Below, in pieces: positions 35,446 to 45,274 of a stretch of 45,286 nt of DNA. The stretch lies in NCBI GenBank assembly GCA_009922685.1, contig RFVA01000015.1, forward strand, positions 1 to 45,286. Reading direction: 5' to 3'. The notes beneath the pieces were generated by a model. That model saw only the letters and a program-made list of their open reading frames with translations, was not told the origin of the DNA and did not search any database. The first letter of the stretch is position 1, and each line of letters starts with the position of its first letter. The DNA comes from Gammaproteobacteria bacterium. GTDB lineage: Bacteria > Pseudomonadota > Gammaproteobacteria > Methylococcales > Methylococcaceae. Both the position numbers and the translations under genes were made by a program.

Positions 35446-38292
35446 TCAATCAACGGCAGCGAGGCGGTGCTCCAGGAGATTCTGTTGCTCGTCACTGAAT
35501 TCACGATAGTCTTGCTGCCATTCAGAAGGACTCGTCACCTTGGTCACCTGGACCGCCGTGACTTTATATTCCGGACAATTGGTTGCCCAGTCAGAAGTGT
35601 CCGTGGTGATGACGTTGGCTCCCGATTCAGGGAAGTGGAACGTGGTGTAAACCACCCCCGGCTGAACCCGGTCGGTCAAGGTGGCCCGCAGGACGGTTTC
35701 ACCCGCGCGGCTTTTGATTCCCACCCAGTCACCGTCATTGACGCCCCGGTTTTCAGCGTCATGGGGATGGATTTCAAGCCGATCCTCCGAATGCCAGAGA
35801 GAATTTTGGGTTCTGCGGGTCTGGGCGCCGACGTTGTACTGGGACAGGATGCGACCCGTCGTTAAGACCAATGGGTAACGGCTAGAGGTCCGCTCCGGCG
35901 TCGGGACGTATTCAGTCAATAGGAAGCGTCCTTTACCGCGAACGAAGGTTCCAACGTGCATCGTTGGCGTCCCAAGGGGCGCTTCGTCATTACACGGCCA
36001 CTGGACACTCCCAAGCTCATCGAGTTTCTTAAAGCTGACACCGGTGAAGGTTGGCACCAAACTGGCGATCTCATCCATGATTTCCGAGGCATGTTGATAA
36101 TCCATCGGATAGCCGAGCGCATTGGATAAGAGCTGAGTGACCTCCCAGTCCTCATAACCCGCCAACGGTGTCATCACTCGACGGACCGGCGAGATGCGTC
36201 GTTCGGCATTGGTGAAGGTCCCACTTTTTTCAAGAAAGGACGCGCCTGGGAGAAACACATGGGCGAACTTGGCGGTTTCATTCAAGAAAAGATCCTGAAC
36301 GACAACGCACTCCATGGCTCTCAGGGCCGCATGCACATGCTGAATATCGGGATCAGATTGCGCAATATCCTCGCCCTCACAATAAAGCCCCATGAAACTG
36401 CCGTCCATGGCGGCACTGAACATATTGGGAATGCGAAGACCCGGTTCAGCGTCAAGGGTAACCCCCCACTCGGATTCAAACAAAGACCGGGTGGTTGCAT
36501 CCGAGACATGACGATAGCCAGGAAGCTCATGCGGGAAAGACCCCATATCACAAGAACCTTGCACATTGTTTTGGCCACGGAGCGGATTGACGCCAACCCC
36601 TTCGCGACCCACGTTTGCGGTCGCCATCGCAAGATTGGCAATACCGATCACCGCAGTAGATCCTTGACTGTGCTCGGTAACCCCAAGTCCGTAGTAAATC
36701 GCCGCATTACCGCCGGTCGCATAGAGCCTGGCCGCTTCGCGAACAAGCTGGGCCTCAACGCCCGTCACTGCTTCAAGGGCTTCAGGGGAATGCCGCTCAT
36801 CAGCAACGAAAGTCTTCCATTTCTCGAAGGACTCCGGCTCGCAGCGCTCCAGTGCGAACGCCTCATTGACCAGGCCTTCGGTGACGATCACATGCGACAA
36901 GGCATTGATCAGCGCCACATTAGTGCCTGGGCGCAGTTTAAGATGGTAATCAGCCTTGATGTGCACGGATTTGACCAGATCGATCTGGCGTGGATCAGCG
37001 ACAATCAGACGAGCCCCTTCACGAATCCGGCGCTTCATCGCAGATCCAAAAACGGGATGGCCATCGGTTGGATTAGCCCCGATGACGAGAATCACATCGG
37101 TCTTTCGGATTGAATCAAAGGTCTGAGTGCCCGCAGATTCTCCAAGGGTCTGCTTGAGGCCATACCCCGTCGGTGAATGGCACACTCTGGCGCAGGTATC
37201 CACATTGTTGTTGCCAAACGCCGCCCTTACCAGCTTCTGGACCACATAGGCCTCTTCATTGGTACAACGGCTAGAGGTCAGCCCACCCACCGAACTGCGA
37301 CCATATTTCGCCTGAATGCGCTTAAATTCGTTAGCGGCATATGCAATCGCCTCATCCCAAGAGACTTCCTGCCAGGGATCTGTGATCTTCTGACGAATCA
37401 TCGGCTTGGTGATACGGTCTTTGTGGGTCGCATAGCCAAAAGCAAATCGGCCCTTGACGCAGGAATGACCATGATTGGCATGACCATCCTTGTTGGGGAC
37501 CATGCGAACCACTTCGGCTCCCTTCATTTCTGCTTTAAACGAGCAGCCAACACCACAGTAGGCACAGGTCGTCACGACACTATGTTCCGGCTGGCCCTTT
37601 TCAACCACCGACTTTTCCATCAAGGTAGCCGTCGGGCAGGCCTGAACACAGGCACCACAGGACACACATTCTGAGTCCATGAACGATTCGTTCTGACTCG
37701 GTGATACCTTCGAATCAAAGCCACGACCATCGATGGTCAGCGCAAAGGTCCCCTGCACTTCCTCACACGCTCTGACACACCGAGAGCAGACAATGCACTT
37801 TGATGGATCGAATTGGAAATAGGGATTACTGACATCCTTTTCGGCTTTCAGATGGTTCTCACCCTCATAACCGTAGCGAACTTCTCGAAGGCCGACGGCA
37901 CCGGCCATGTCTTGTAGCTCGCAATTACCGTTGGCAGAACAGGTCAGGCAATCAAGCGGGTGATCTGAAATATAAAGTTCCATCACCCCCTTTCGAACCG
38001 CGGCCAGGCGATCATTCTGGGTGCACACCTTCATCCCCTCGCCGACGGGCGTGGTACAGGAGGCGGGAAGGCCTCGGGCACCCTCGACCTGGACCAGGCA
38101 GAGCCGACACGAACCAAAAGGATCCAGACTATCCGTGGCACACAGTTTAGGTATCTGAATACCCGCTGTGGCAGCGGCGCGAAGGATCGACGTGCCCTCC
38201 GGCACGGTGACCTTGAAGCCATCGATCTCGAGGGAAACGGTTTGGGTGGAATCGCTCAGCGGCGTTCCATAATCACAATCACGTACAGCCAT
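35446..38292 (-). CDS. fdsA: NAD-dependent formate dehydrogenase, alpha (molybdenum) subunit
   Basis: Catalytic subunit of 948 residues that oxidises formate to CO2. A [2Fe-2S] ferredoxin-like N-terminus (CATDSLDPFGSCRLC, residues 51-65; later C79), NuoG-type [4Fe-4S] ligands (H111...C115, C118, C124), two further [4Fe-4S] clusters (CIVCSRCVRAC at 166-176; CVSCGACVQAC at 209-219), then the molybdopterin domain with CAYCGVGC (243-250). The active-site Cys371-His372 lies in CARVCHSPT, so this is the cysteine, not selenocysteine, form. C-terminal MGD-binding EIHPHDAENRGVNDGDWV. AGGAGG precedes the ATG. Third gene of the operon after fdsB. Confidence 0.97.
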   Translation of the reverse strand: MAVRDCDYGTPLSDSTQTVSLEIDGFKVTVPEGTSILRAAATAGIQIPKLCATDSLDPFGSCRLCLVQVEGARGLPASCTTPVGEGMKVCTQNDRLAAVRKGVMELYISDHPLDCLTCSANGNCELQDMAGAVGLREVRYGYEGENHLKAEKDVSNPYFQFDPSKCIVCSRCVRACEEVQGTFALTIDGRGFDSKVSPSQNESFMDSECVSCGACVQACPTATLMEKSVVEKGQPEHSVVTTCAYCGVGCSFKAEMKGAEVVRMVPNKDGHANHGHSCVKGRFAFGYATHKDRITKPMIRQKITDPWQEVSWDEAIAYAANEFKRIQAKYGRSSVGGLTSSRCTNEEAYVVQKLVRAAFGNNNVDTCARVCHSPTGYGLKQTLGESAGTQTFDSIRKTDVILVIGANPTDGHPVFGSAMKRRIREGARLIVADPRQIDLVKSVHIKADYHLKLRPGTNVALINALSHVIVTEGLVNEAFALERCEPESFEKWKTFVADERHSPEALEAVTGVEAQLVREAARLYATGGNAAIYYGLGVTEHSQGSTAVIGIANLAMATANVGREGVGVNPLRGQNNVQGSCDMGSFPHELPGYRHVSDATTRSLFESEWGVTLDAEPGLRIPNMFSAAMDGSFMGLYCEGEDIAQSDPDIQHVHAALRAMECVVVQDLFLNETAKFAHVFLPGASFLEKSGTFTNAERRISPVRRVMTPLAGYEDWEVTQLLSNALGYPMDYQHASEIMDEIASLVPTFTGVSFKKLDELGSVQWPCNDEAPLGTPTMHVGTFVRGKGRFLLTEYVPTPERTSSRYPLVLTTGRILSQYNVGAQTRRTQNSLWHSEDRLEIHPHDAENRGVNDGDWVGIKSRAGETVLRATLTDRVQPGVVYTTFHFPESGANVITTDTSDWATNCPEYKVTAVQVTKVTSPSEWQQDYREFSDEQQNLLEHRLAAVD

Positions 38293-38381
38293 CTTATGCC
38301 TCCTGAATTCAGAATGTCTTCATCCGGGGACGACCCTGAGCGGCTTTGGATCACGCCGCTTTCTGCCCCCCGGTTCTCCGC

Positions 38382-39923
38382 CTATTCAGCGGGTGTCACC
38401 CCAAAATCTTCTGGAAAATGATTCAAGGCACTGAGAACGGGGTATGGGGTCATCCCGCCCAGCGCACAAAGGGAACTGGCCAGCATCGTATCACTGAGAT
38501 CTCTCAGAAGCGCCACCTGACGCTCCGTCTCATCACCGGCTCTGATCTTGTCAATAATCTCAACACCGCGGGTCGACCCAATACGGCAGGGCGTACACTT
38601 GCCGCAGGATTCAACGGCACAGAATTCCATGCCATAGCGGGCCATCTTCGACATATCAACGGACTCATCGAAAGCGACCACGCCGCCATGCCCCAAGACC
38701 GCCCAGAGAGCGGCAAAGGCTTCATAATCAAGCGGCGTATCAAATTGCGACTCAGGCAGATAAGCCCCGAGCGGCCCGCCAACCTGAACCGCCTTGATGG
38801 GGCGACCACTTTGCGAGCCACCACCATAGTCATAGAGGATTTCGCGCAGCGTGACACCAAAGGCCCGTTCGACGAGTCCGGGTTGCTTGAGGTTCCCTGC
38901 CAGCTGAATCGGCAGCGTGCCGCGGGACCGCCCCATGCCGTAATCTTTGTAAAAGGCCGCGCCCTTATCCAGAATAATGGGAACGGAAGCCAATGAAATC
39001 ACGTTGTTGATCACCGTTGGCTGCCCAAAAAGGCCTTCAATCGCGGGAAGTGGCGGTTTGAAACGCACCAGACCCCGCTTCCCTTCGAGACTCTCTAGGA
39101 GCGAGGTCTCCTCGCCGCAGACATAGGCCCCGGCACCAAGACGAACCTCCAGCCTAAAAGCCTTCCCAGACCCTAGGATGTCACCCCCGAGATAGCCTTG
39201 TGCTGTCGCCGAATCAATGGCCGCATTCAGCGCCACTTCAGCATCGGGGTATTCGCAGCGAAGATAGATAAAACCCTCAGTGGCTCCAACCGCTAGTCCT
39301 GCAATCGTCATCCCTTCGATCAGAACAAAGGGATCTCCTTCCATGATCATTCGGTCGGAGAAGGTTCCAGAATCCCCTTCATCGGCATTGCAAACGATGT
39401 ACTTTTGCGCCGAAGAAGTATTTAAAACCGTCCGCCACTTAATGCCGGTTGGAAAAGCCGCACCACCGCGGCCCCGAAGCCCTGAATCGGCGACCTCTTC
39501 CACAATAGCGGCAGGCGCCATTTCAAGCGCCCGCTTCAGGCCTCGATAGCCATCATGGGCTAGATAATCTTCAAGACTGACAGGGTCCGTGATCCCTACC
39601 CGGGCGAACGTGAGGCGTTCCTGACGCTTCAGATAAGGGATCTCCTCGGTCAAACCCAGCGCCAATGGATGAACGCCCCCGTCCTGAAATCCGGCATCGA
39701 ATAACCCAGGGACATCAGCGATCGTTACCGGCCCAAAGGCGATGCGTCCTTCTGGCGTTGCCACCTCGACCAGGGGTTCTAGCCAAAAAAGCCCTCTCGA
39801 GCCATTCCGGATCAGTTCGATGTCCATCTGTCGCTTTTTGGCCTCAGCTTGAATCGCGAGAGCAACTTCATCAGCGCCAAGTCCGATCGCGCTGGAGTCA
39901 CGCGGAACGAAGATCTTGATCAT
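38382..39923 (-). CDS. fdsB: NAD-dependent formate dehydrogenase, beta (NADH/FMN) subunit
   Basis: NuoF-like diaphorase subunit of 513 residues that passes electrons from FMN to NAD. A thioredoxin-like N-terminal part (residues 1-100) precedes [13 protein letters not shown] (about 151-163, FMN/NADH binding), [33 protein letters not shown], and the [4Fe-4S] site [12 protein letters not shown] near the C-terminus. Its ATG overlaps the fdsG stop as ATGA, so the two are coupled. Followed by fdsA after about 90 bases. Confidence 0.97.
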   Translation of the reverse strand: MIKIFVPRDSSAIGLGADEVALAIQAEAKKRQMDIELIRNGSRGLFWLEPLVEVATPEGRIAFGPVTIADVPGLFDAGFQDGGVHPLALGLTEEIPYLKRQERLTFARVGITDPVSLEDYLAHDGYRGLKRALEMAPAAIVEEVADSGLRGRGGAAFPTGIKWRTVLNTSSAQKYIVCNADEGDSGTFSDRMIMEGDPFVLIEGMTIAGLAVGATEGFIYLRCEYPDAEVALNAAIDSATAQGYLGGDILGSGKAFRLEVRLGAGAYVCGEETSLLESLEGKRGLVRFKPPLPAIEGLFGQPTVINNVISLASVPIILDKGAAFYKDYGMGRSRGTLPIQLAGNLKQPGLVERAFGVTLREILYDYGGGSQSGRPIKAVQVGGPLGAYLPESQFDTPLDYEAFAALWAVLGHGGVVAFDESVDMSKMARYGMEFCAVESCGKCTPCRIGSTRGVEIIDKIRAGDETERQVALLRDLSDTMLASSLCALGGMTPYPVLSALNHFPEDFGVTPAE

Positions 39924-40396
39924 GGGGTACTCCGGGTCGAATCCATAATGTCATCAAAACGCTCTGGGCTGACCCGACCATGAACCTTTTTGTCGACCAT
40001 GATGGAGGGGGAACAGGCACAATTGCCAAGACAATACACCGGCTCCAGGGTGATCGCACCGTCGCAGGTATTTTCATGGTAATCAATGCCCAAAGCAGCC
40101 TTAGCATGGGCCTCTAAAGCCTCAGAACCCATCGCCTGACAGGCTTCGGCACGGCAAATATAGACGGTATGACGTCCCGGCGGGGTCGATCTAAAATAAT
40201 GGTAGAAACTAATGACCCCATGCACCTCGGCCCTTGAGAGATTCAATTCATCGGCGATGAGTGACACACTGTCTGGTGGCACGTAACCCAAGGCGTCCTG
40301 AATCGCGTGGAGAATAGGCAGCAGGGCGCCGGGTTTGGTCTTTAATTCAGCGATGATCCCGCTGACACGCTCACTATCGAATGCTTGGTCGTTCAT
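39920..40396 (-). CDS. fdsG: NAD-dependent formate dehydrogenase, gamma ([2Fe-2S]) subunit
   Basis: NuoE-like electron-transfer subunit of 158 residues. Helical N-terminus ([20 protein letters not shown]) is followed by a thioredoxin-like [2Fe-2S] domain with cysteines in [10 protein letters not shown] and [14 protein letters not shown]. First gene of the fdsGBA-fdhD-fdsD-dehydrogenase operon. The 280-base upstream gap (shared with the divergent DUF2959 gene) holds the operon promoter, which I could not pin down; it also has a tandem CTTTTACTTG pair near 40537. Confidence 0.96.
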   Translation of the reverse strand: MNDQAFDSERVSGIIAELKTKPGALLPILHAIQDALGYVPPDSVSLIADELNLSRAEVHGVISFYHYFRSTPPGRHTVYICRAEACQAMGSEALEAHAKAALGIDYHENTCDGAITLEPVYCLGNCACSPSIMVDKKVHGRVSPERFDDIMDSTRSTP

Positions 40397-40678
40397 TTTG
40401 GGTTAATCTCAGGGCCACTACCGAAGAAGATGTGCAGTCGCCGAAGGGTCCGACATGGTGCATTTAGCCTCGCCAGCTAAAACACCGCGATGGCGCGGGA
40501 TTCTACTCTTTGAAGGCCATTCTGGGAACCTTTTACTTGACTCTTTTACTTGGTTTTTAGTTCCGCCCAGGACATCTTTAACTGAAGATCAAGGACCGAG
40601 CTTTTAGCTGGGCCGCTGCATCGCGGGAGTTTATGATTACAATAAGGAAATCCTATCCTCGATGATCCCCCTGCCTTC

Positions 40679-41374
40679 ATGAGCAAATCCCGCCGTTCCC
40701 TGTCGCTTGAGTCGCTCATGGAAGCCATGGGGCGGGCCCTGAAGGCCCGTCTTCAGCGTTTCTATTTCCGGGCTTTCGAGTCTGCGGGCCACCACAAACG
40801 CGATATTCTGGTGATCCGGGTGGAACAAGCCAGAGACAGCCTCGAGGAAGCGAAGGTTCAGTTTCAAAGCGCGCTTGAACGATTCAGCGAGCTGACACAA
40901 TTTGATGGCGGTCATCTCGAGAGCGTCTATCGACAACTGAAGATCGAATACGATTACAGCCAATCAAGAGCACTGGCGGTTAAGGACCGGATTGATGCGG
41001 TTGAAACCGTGGCACAGGCCCTCTTTAAGGAATGGCAAGAAGAACTCGAACAGTACAGCAATCGCTCACTCCGAAGCAGTAGTCGCCAAAAAATGAAGCT
41101 GACGCAACAACATTATGGGCAACTCATTACGGCGATGCGCCGAGCCGAGGGCAAAGTCGACCCAGTCCTGAGGGTCTTCAATGACCAAGTGCTTTACCTC
41201 AAACATAACCTCAATGCCAAGGCGATTGCTTCGCTGGAGCATGAACTCCACGCGATGTCGACCGGGGTCGCGGGCCTGATTGGCGCCATGGAGCGATCCA
41301 TCAGCCATGCCAACTTATTTGTTGAATCCTTAAATGGGCCAGCGCAGAAGGTATTGACCTCAGACCCCCGTTAA
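40679..41374 (+). CDS. DUF2959 family coiled-coil protein
   Basis: Protein of 231 residues, mostly helical. Family features: HHKRDILVIRVEQARDSLEEA, then QFDGGHLESVYRQL, VETVAQALFKEWQEEL, YSNRSLR and QVLYLKHNLNAKAIASLEHEL. Function unknown in the family. Many homologues are lipoproteins; this one has no lipobox or signal and seems cytoplasmic. ATG start, no clear ribosome site. Divergent from fdsG. The beta-barrel gene follows about 12 bases later. Confidence 0.82.
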   Translation: MSKSRRSLSLESLMEAMGRALKARLQRFYFRAFESAGHHKRDILVIRVEQARDSLEEAKVQFQSALERFSELTQFDGGHLESVYRQLKIEYDYSQSRALAVKDRIDAVETVAQALFKEWQEELEQYSNRSLRSSSRQKMKLTQQHYGQLITAMRRAEGKVDPVLRVFNDQVLYLKHNLNAKAIASLEHELHAMSTGVAGLIGAMERSISHANLFVESLNGPAQKVLTSDPR

Positions 41375-41386
41375 GATGAAGGGTGA

Positions 41387-42511
41387 TTGGTGTTCCTCCG
41401 CTTGCTGACCCTTTTCCTTCTGCTCCCCGAGACCGAGAGGATATGGGCGGAGGAAAAGGACGATCTCACCTACGGGCTTTATCTCGATATCTCCTATGCG
41501 GACGACCTCGGGGGCGCGACCAAAAACCTCCCTTGGCGCAGTAAATTAACGACAAATGTCCTCAACGCGTTCGACCCCAACATGGGGATGGGCTACCTGA
41601 TCAAGACAGCGACACCAAAATCCCCTTGGGGGTTTGAATTCGGGCTTCATGACGGTAACGATATGGTGGGCCAGCCTCCAACACCCGGCCAACCCCCCGT
41701 GCCTGGCGAAAAGGCCTTGCTTTATGTCTCACGATTAAACGCTTCCTATCTCGCTCCGATAGGAAAGGGCCTCAAATTCACCGCAGGGCTCATGAACAGT
41801 TTCATCGGCTATGAATCGATGTATGCTGGTTACAATCCCAACTATACCCGCGCCTGGCTTGCCGACTACTCCCCCTATTTTCTGATTGGTGCGGGCGCTG
41901 AATACCAAGCAAGAGATAACCTCAAACTCAGCTTTTATCTCCTCACCGATTATTACTATTTGGCGGTCATTGGCCATCAACCTAAATATGGCAGTCAAGC
42001 CAAATGGGGATTTGCGCCTGATTGGACCCTGACCCAAAACATCTTTGTCGGGGCAGAACAGAGTGACTCCAATTTCGCATATTGGCGCGGCTTTTCAGAC
42101 TCGATCCTTGAGTGGAAGAAAGACGATTGGCTGGTCGCCATGGCCTACGATATCGGTACCGAAAAACGGCCTTCCTCAGGCCTTCAAACGCTCTGGATGG
42201 GGAGCGCCATCTGGGCCCGTTGGCACATCAGCGGACCTTGGTCGATTGCGGCACGGCCCGAAATCTATTGGGATCCAGATGGCGAGCTAACCGGCTATCA
42301 GCAATTCATCGGCGCGATGACCCTGACCGCCGAATACCGTGTGAATATCGGCCCTACCCAGACCCTTCTCCGAACCGAATTTCGTCATGACACCTCCACC
42401 GGCCCCCAAGGGGGGTTTTACAATGCCAGCAGCGCCACAACGCAGCTGGTTCCCAACCAGAATTTGCTCTTTTTTGCGCTCATCTGGAGCTTCGACAACC
42501 CGCACGAATGA
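41387..42511 (+). CDS. Outer-membrane beta-barrel protein, BBP2/porin-like
   Basis: About 374 residues, with a leading hydrophobic segment (LRLLTLFLLL) compatible with a signal peptide and alternating aromatic/polar strands throughout. FEFGLHDGNDMVG, LNASYLAPIGKGLKFTAGLMNSFIGYES, GYNPNYTRAWLADYSPYF and the terminal LLFFALIWSF support an outer-membrane barrel of the BBP2 family. The start is TTG 41387 or GTG 41390; neither has a good ribosome site, so the signal peptide is uncertain. It probably forms a substrate channel. The stop overlaps the next small frame. Confidence 0.75.
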   Translation: MVFLRLLTLFLLLPETERIWAEEKDDLTYGLYLDISYADDLGGATKNLPWRSKLTTNVLNAFDPNMGMGYLIKTATPKSPWGFEFGLHDGNDMVGQPPTPGQPPVPGEKALLYVSRLNASYLAPIGKGLKFTAGLMNSFIGYESMYAGYNPNYTRAWLADYSPYFLIGAGAEYQARDNLKLSFYLLTDYYYLAVIGHQPKYGSQAKWGFAPDWTLTQNIFVGAEQSDSNFAYWRGFSDSILEWKKDDWLVAMAYDIGTEKRPSSGLQTLWMGSAIWARWHISGPWSIAARPEIYWDPDGELTGYQQFIGAMTLTAEYRVNIGPTQTLLRTEFRHDTSTGPQGGFYNASSATTQLVPNQNLLFFALIWSFDNPHE

Positions 42512-42687
42512 GTCGAGGGGGTCGCATTGAACTGGAACCACGCCACCAGGACCATGCCCTGACCGGTGATTGGAATGATCATCGTGATGGCCACGTCAAA
42601 CCAGATCTGGTTCTTATTGATCAGAAGCCTAATGCCGACTTGCTGGGGCTAGTTCGCCTAGGCTCACCCACCGAACTCGGTCTTTGA
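42508..42687 (+). pseudogene. Truncated YafQ/RelE-like toxin remnant
   Basis: A 59-residue frame whose ATG overlaps the preceding stop. It reads RHQDHALTGDWNDHRDGHVK, then PDLVLI and LVRLGSPTELGL. This is the C-terminal half of the YafQ family of mRNA-cutting toxins (family pattern DHxLxGxWxxxRxCHxxPD...LLI...LxRxGxHSxLF). The N-terminal 35 or so residues and the antitoxin are absent, and the conserved catalytic Cys/His context has changed (RDGH, SPTEL). It is most likely a remnant. Confidence 0.6.
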
Positions 42688-42812
42688 TATTCATCGGCTC
42701 ATGGTTGACGCTTCCTCTACGCTCGGTCACTCTCCCGCAGTTGCGCTTGAATTCGCTCGCGGTGACCCGCTCACCTGAGGACTTTCACCTCCAAGAGCGC
42801 GGCCCTACGGGG

Positions 42813-42838
42813 AAAAAAAAGGGCGCCTCATGGCGCCC
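42813..42838 (-). terminator. Rho-independent terminator of glnK-amtB
   Basis: On the minus strand GGGCGCC (42832-42838) pairs with GGCGCCC (42821-42827) around ATGA, followed by eight T. It lies about 27 bases after the amtB stop codon. Confidence 0.9.
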
Positions 42839-42864
42839 GAAATGGGAGAGCTAGGGAAAAAGAT

Positions 42865-44259
42865 TCAAAGGTGATAGGCGGTCTCGCCATGCTCCGTGAT
42901 ATCAAGACCTTCCCGTTCAACCTCAGGGGACACTCTAAGTCCAATCACCGCATCAATCAGCTTGAACCCGATGAGGGAAACCCCGCCGGACCAGATGAGA
43001 GCGATACCAACGCCCCAGCACTGGCTGATGAATTGGGTTTTCATGTCGTATTCAGCGACCGCATTCGCGACATAGTCATAGACACCGGCACCCCCCAAGG
43101 CGGGTGAGGCCACGATGGCTGTCCCAAGGGCACCGACAATACCCCCGATACCATGAACACCGAAGACGTCAAGAGAATCGTCATAGCCCAAGGAGCGCTT
43201 CATCGTCGTTACCGACCAGAAGCAAACGGCTCCAGCGACGAGTCCAAGGACGATCGAGCCGATAGGACCTGCCCAACCACAGGCAGGGGTGATCGCCACC
43301 AGCCCGGCTACAGCACCAGAGGCACCGCCTAACATGCTGGGTTTACCCCGCATCAGCCACTCAGCAGCGACCCAAGCGAGGGTCGCAGCAGCAGCCGCTA
43401 GCATCGTGTTCAGGAAGACCAGCGCGGTGGTTGCATTGGCTTCAAGGTTAGAGCCTGCGTTGAAACCAAACCAGCCCACCCAAAGGAGCGCCGAGCCAAT
43501 CATGGTCATCACCACACTGTGTGGCGCCATCGACTCCTTGCCGTATCCCATCCGCTTCCCAACCATGATGCAGCCGATGAGGCCCGCGATGCCGGCATTG
43601 ATATGAACAACGGTACCCCCCGCGAAATCAAGGGCACCCTTCTGGAAGAGAAAGCCTGCGGTTGCACCCGCCGCTGAACCCGCCTCAGGACTGGTATAAG
43701 CATCGGGACCCGCCCAATACCAGACCATATGGGCCATCGGAAGATAGGCGAACGTGAACCAGAACAGCGTAAACAGAAGGACCGCCGAAAACTTCATACG
43801 CTCGGCAAAAGCGCCGACGATCAAGGCGGGAGTGATCGCCGCAAACGTCAGCTGGAAAGCGATATAGAGGTACTCAGGAACGACGACCCCCTTACTAAAG
43901 GTCGCAGCCACTGACTCCGGTTTAACACCGATCAAAAACGCCTTACTCAAGCCTCCGAAGAAGGGGTTGCCCTCGGTAAAGGCGACGCTATAGCCATAGA
44001 GCGCCCAGAGAACCGCCATCATCGAGAAGATAATGAAAACCTGCATCAACAAGGACAACATGTTCTTGGCCCGCACCATACCCCCGTAAAAGAGGGCAAG
44101 ACCCGGTATAACCATCAGTGTGACGAGGATGGTCGAGATGAGCAGCCAAGCCACATCCCCTTTCTCAGGAACGGGTGCGGCGTCCTCCGCATGCGCTAGC
44201 GCAAGGGGAGCAAGCCATAAGAGGGCAGCCATCAGGCCATGAATTTTAGTCTGTTTCAT
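42865..44259 (-). CDS. amtB: Ammonium transporter AmtB
   Basis: Trimeric inner-membrane ammonium channel, 464 residues including a signal peptide (about 1-24, ending LALAHA). Eleven helices. Family residues seen: Phe gate in AFQLTFAAITPA, Asp in WAGPDAYTSP, twin histidines in GTVVHINAGIAGL and FGVHGIGGIVGA, and GWFGFNAGS. Start ATG with GGAGG eight bases upstream. Downstream of glnK (about 16 bases), whose product blocks the channel when nitrogen is plentiful. Confidence 0.97.
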   Translation of the reverse strand: MKQTKIHGLMAALLWLAPLALAHAEDAAPVPEKGDVAWLLISTILVTLMVIPGLALFYGGMVRAKNMLSLLMQVFIIFSMMAVLWALYGYSVAFTEGNPFFGGLSKAFLIGVKPESVAATFSKGVVVPEYLYIAFQLTFAAITPALIVGAFAERMKFSAVLLFTLFWFTFAYLPMAHMVWYWAGPDAYTSPEAGSAAGATAGFLFQKGALDFAGGTVVHINAGIAGLIGCIMVGKRMGYGKESMAPHSVVMTMIGSALLWVGWFGFNAGSNLEANATTALVFLNTMLAAAAATLAWVAAEWLMRGKPSMLGGASGAVAGLVAITPACGWAGPIGSIVLGLVAGAVCFWSVTTMKRSLGYDDSLDVFGVHGIGGIVGALGTAIVASPALGGAGVYDYVANAVAEYDMKTQFISQCWGVGIALIWSGGVSLIGFKLIDAVIGLRVSPEVEREGLDITEHGETAYHL

Positions 44260-44275
44260 CAGGGGATCCTCCGTT

Positions 44276-44653
<378 letters not shown>

Positions 44654-44678
44654 TCAAATCGCTCAATGGAGATCTAAA

Positions 44679-44693
44679 GCAGAAGACGTGCCA
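44679..44693 (-). promoter_or_regulatory. Sigma-54 promoter of glnK-amtB
   Basis: On the minus strand TGGCACGTCTTCTGC matches the sigma-54 consensus TGGCACGNNNNTTGC with one mismatch (C in place of the first T of TTGC). GG and GC have the required spacing. It lies about 65 bases before the glnK ATG. Confidence 0.8.
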
Positions 44694-44834
44694 AGGACAA
44701 GAAAAGCGCGTAACCATCCACCCATGGGGGGAAGGATGGAACACTAAAAGAGAGCCATAGCCCCTCAGGCAGGCATCCAAAGGCAGGGGATCGAAAGCAA
44801 TCGAGAGGGACGGGTGATGAAACAACCCCCCTTT

Positions 44835-44851
44835 TGCACAAGATTGGTGCG
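44835..44851. promoter_or_regulatory. NtrC-type binding site upstream of glnK
   Basis: TGCACAAGATTGGTGCG contains GCAC-N7-GTGC, the NtrC enhancer pattern (GCACC-N5-GGTGC). It is about 145 bases upstream of the sigma-54 promoter, a normal enhancer distance. A second half-site (GCACCA) lies at 44870-44875. Confidence 0.65.
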
Positions 44852-44876
44852 ATCCTCGGGGACGAGGACGCACCAA
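44844..44876. other. Long inverted repeat overlapping the NtrC-type site
   Basis: TTGGTGCG-A-TCCTCG (44844-44858) pairs with CGAGGA-CGCACCAA (44863-44876) around GGGA, with one bulged A. No T run follows on either strand, so it may be a second, palindromic enhancer arrangement or an RNA hairpin. Confidence 0.5.
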
Positions 44877-44898
44877 TAACTAACAGAATCTAAACATC

Positions 44899-44930
44899 GA
44901 AAAAAAGAGGCCTCTTCAGGAGACGCTCCT
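44899..44930 (-). terminator. Probable terminator of the last gene
   Basis: On the minus strand AGGAGCGTCT pairs imperfectly (eight of ten) with AGAGGCCTCT and is followed by a run of T. It lies about 10 bases past the stop of the partial gene at 44939. Confidence 0.5.
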
Positions 44931-44938
44931 TGGGTTGA

Positions 44939-45274
44939 TCACTGGCGATGAGCGGTGAGTGATCCACCAAAACCAACCAACTTACCTGAGGGGTCTGTTT
45001 TACTCAAAATCGAACCATAAACGTTCTTACTGTCTTGGACCGCGAGAGAGAATTTGACCGTATTCATTAAAGGCATGGTGGTCAGAATACGCATCACACT
45101 ATCGGAGCACTGAGGATTCAGCGCGCTGATCGGTGCTGCGGTAATTTGAACCGTGGCGCTCGCTGACCCATCTGGCTGAACTGCATAGGTTCCATTGCCA
45201 TCATGAGAGACGACGAGGCAGGCGCCCACATTGAAGGTTCCTTTGAACGATGTGATATTGCCGCTCTGAAATGC
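44939..45274 (-). CDS. Protein of unknown function, C-terminal fragment
   Basis: About 111 open codons, ending at 44939. In the same frame an in-phase TAG (45275-45277) and TAA (45281-45283) lie just upstream. The only starts are GTG 45229 or later, neither with a signal sequence. The content (GTFNVGACLVVSHDGNGTY, SASATVQITAAPISAL, GKLVGFGGSLTAHR) looks like the C-terminal beta-rich part of a secreted protein, so the gene is probably frameshifted near the window edge or truncated. No named family recognised. Confidence 0.45.
   Translation of the reverse strand, partial: AFQSGNITSFKGTFNVGACLVVSHDGNGTYAVQPDGSASATVQITAAPISALNPQCSDSVMRILTTMPLMNTVKFSLAVQDSKNVYGSILSKTDPSGKLVGFGGSLTAHRQ

Noticed and set aside
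36259-37113. Long plus-strand frame opposite fdsA
   Set aside because: It is the antisense shadow of a well-conserved subunit, with no recognisable domain or ribosome site.
35446-38292. Selenocysteine formate dehydrogenase
   Set aside because: The active-site position (residue 371) is encoded as cysteine, and the frame has no internal TGA.
41376-41408. Ten-codon frame MKGDWCSSAC before the barrel gene
   Set aside because: No ribosome site of note and no neighbouring processing genes; most likely chance.
42688-42812. Possible recombination remnant after the toxin fragment
   Set aside because: The stretch has a vague resemblance to transposon-end sequence but no repeat or frame that I could support.
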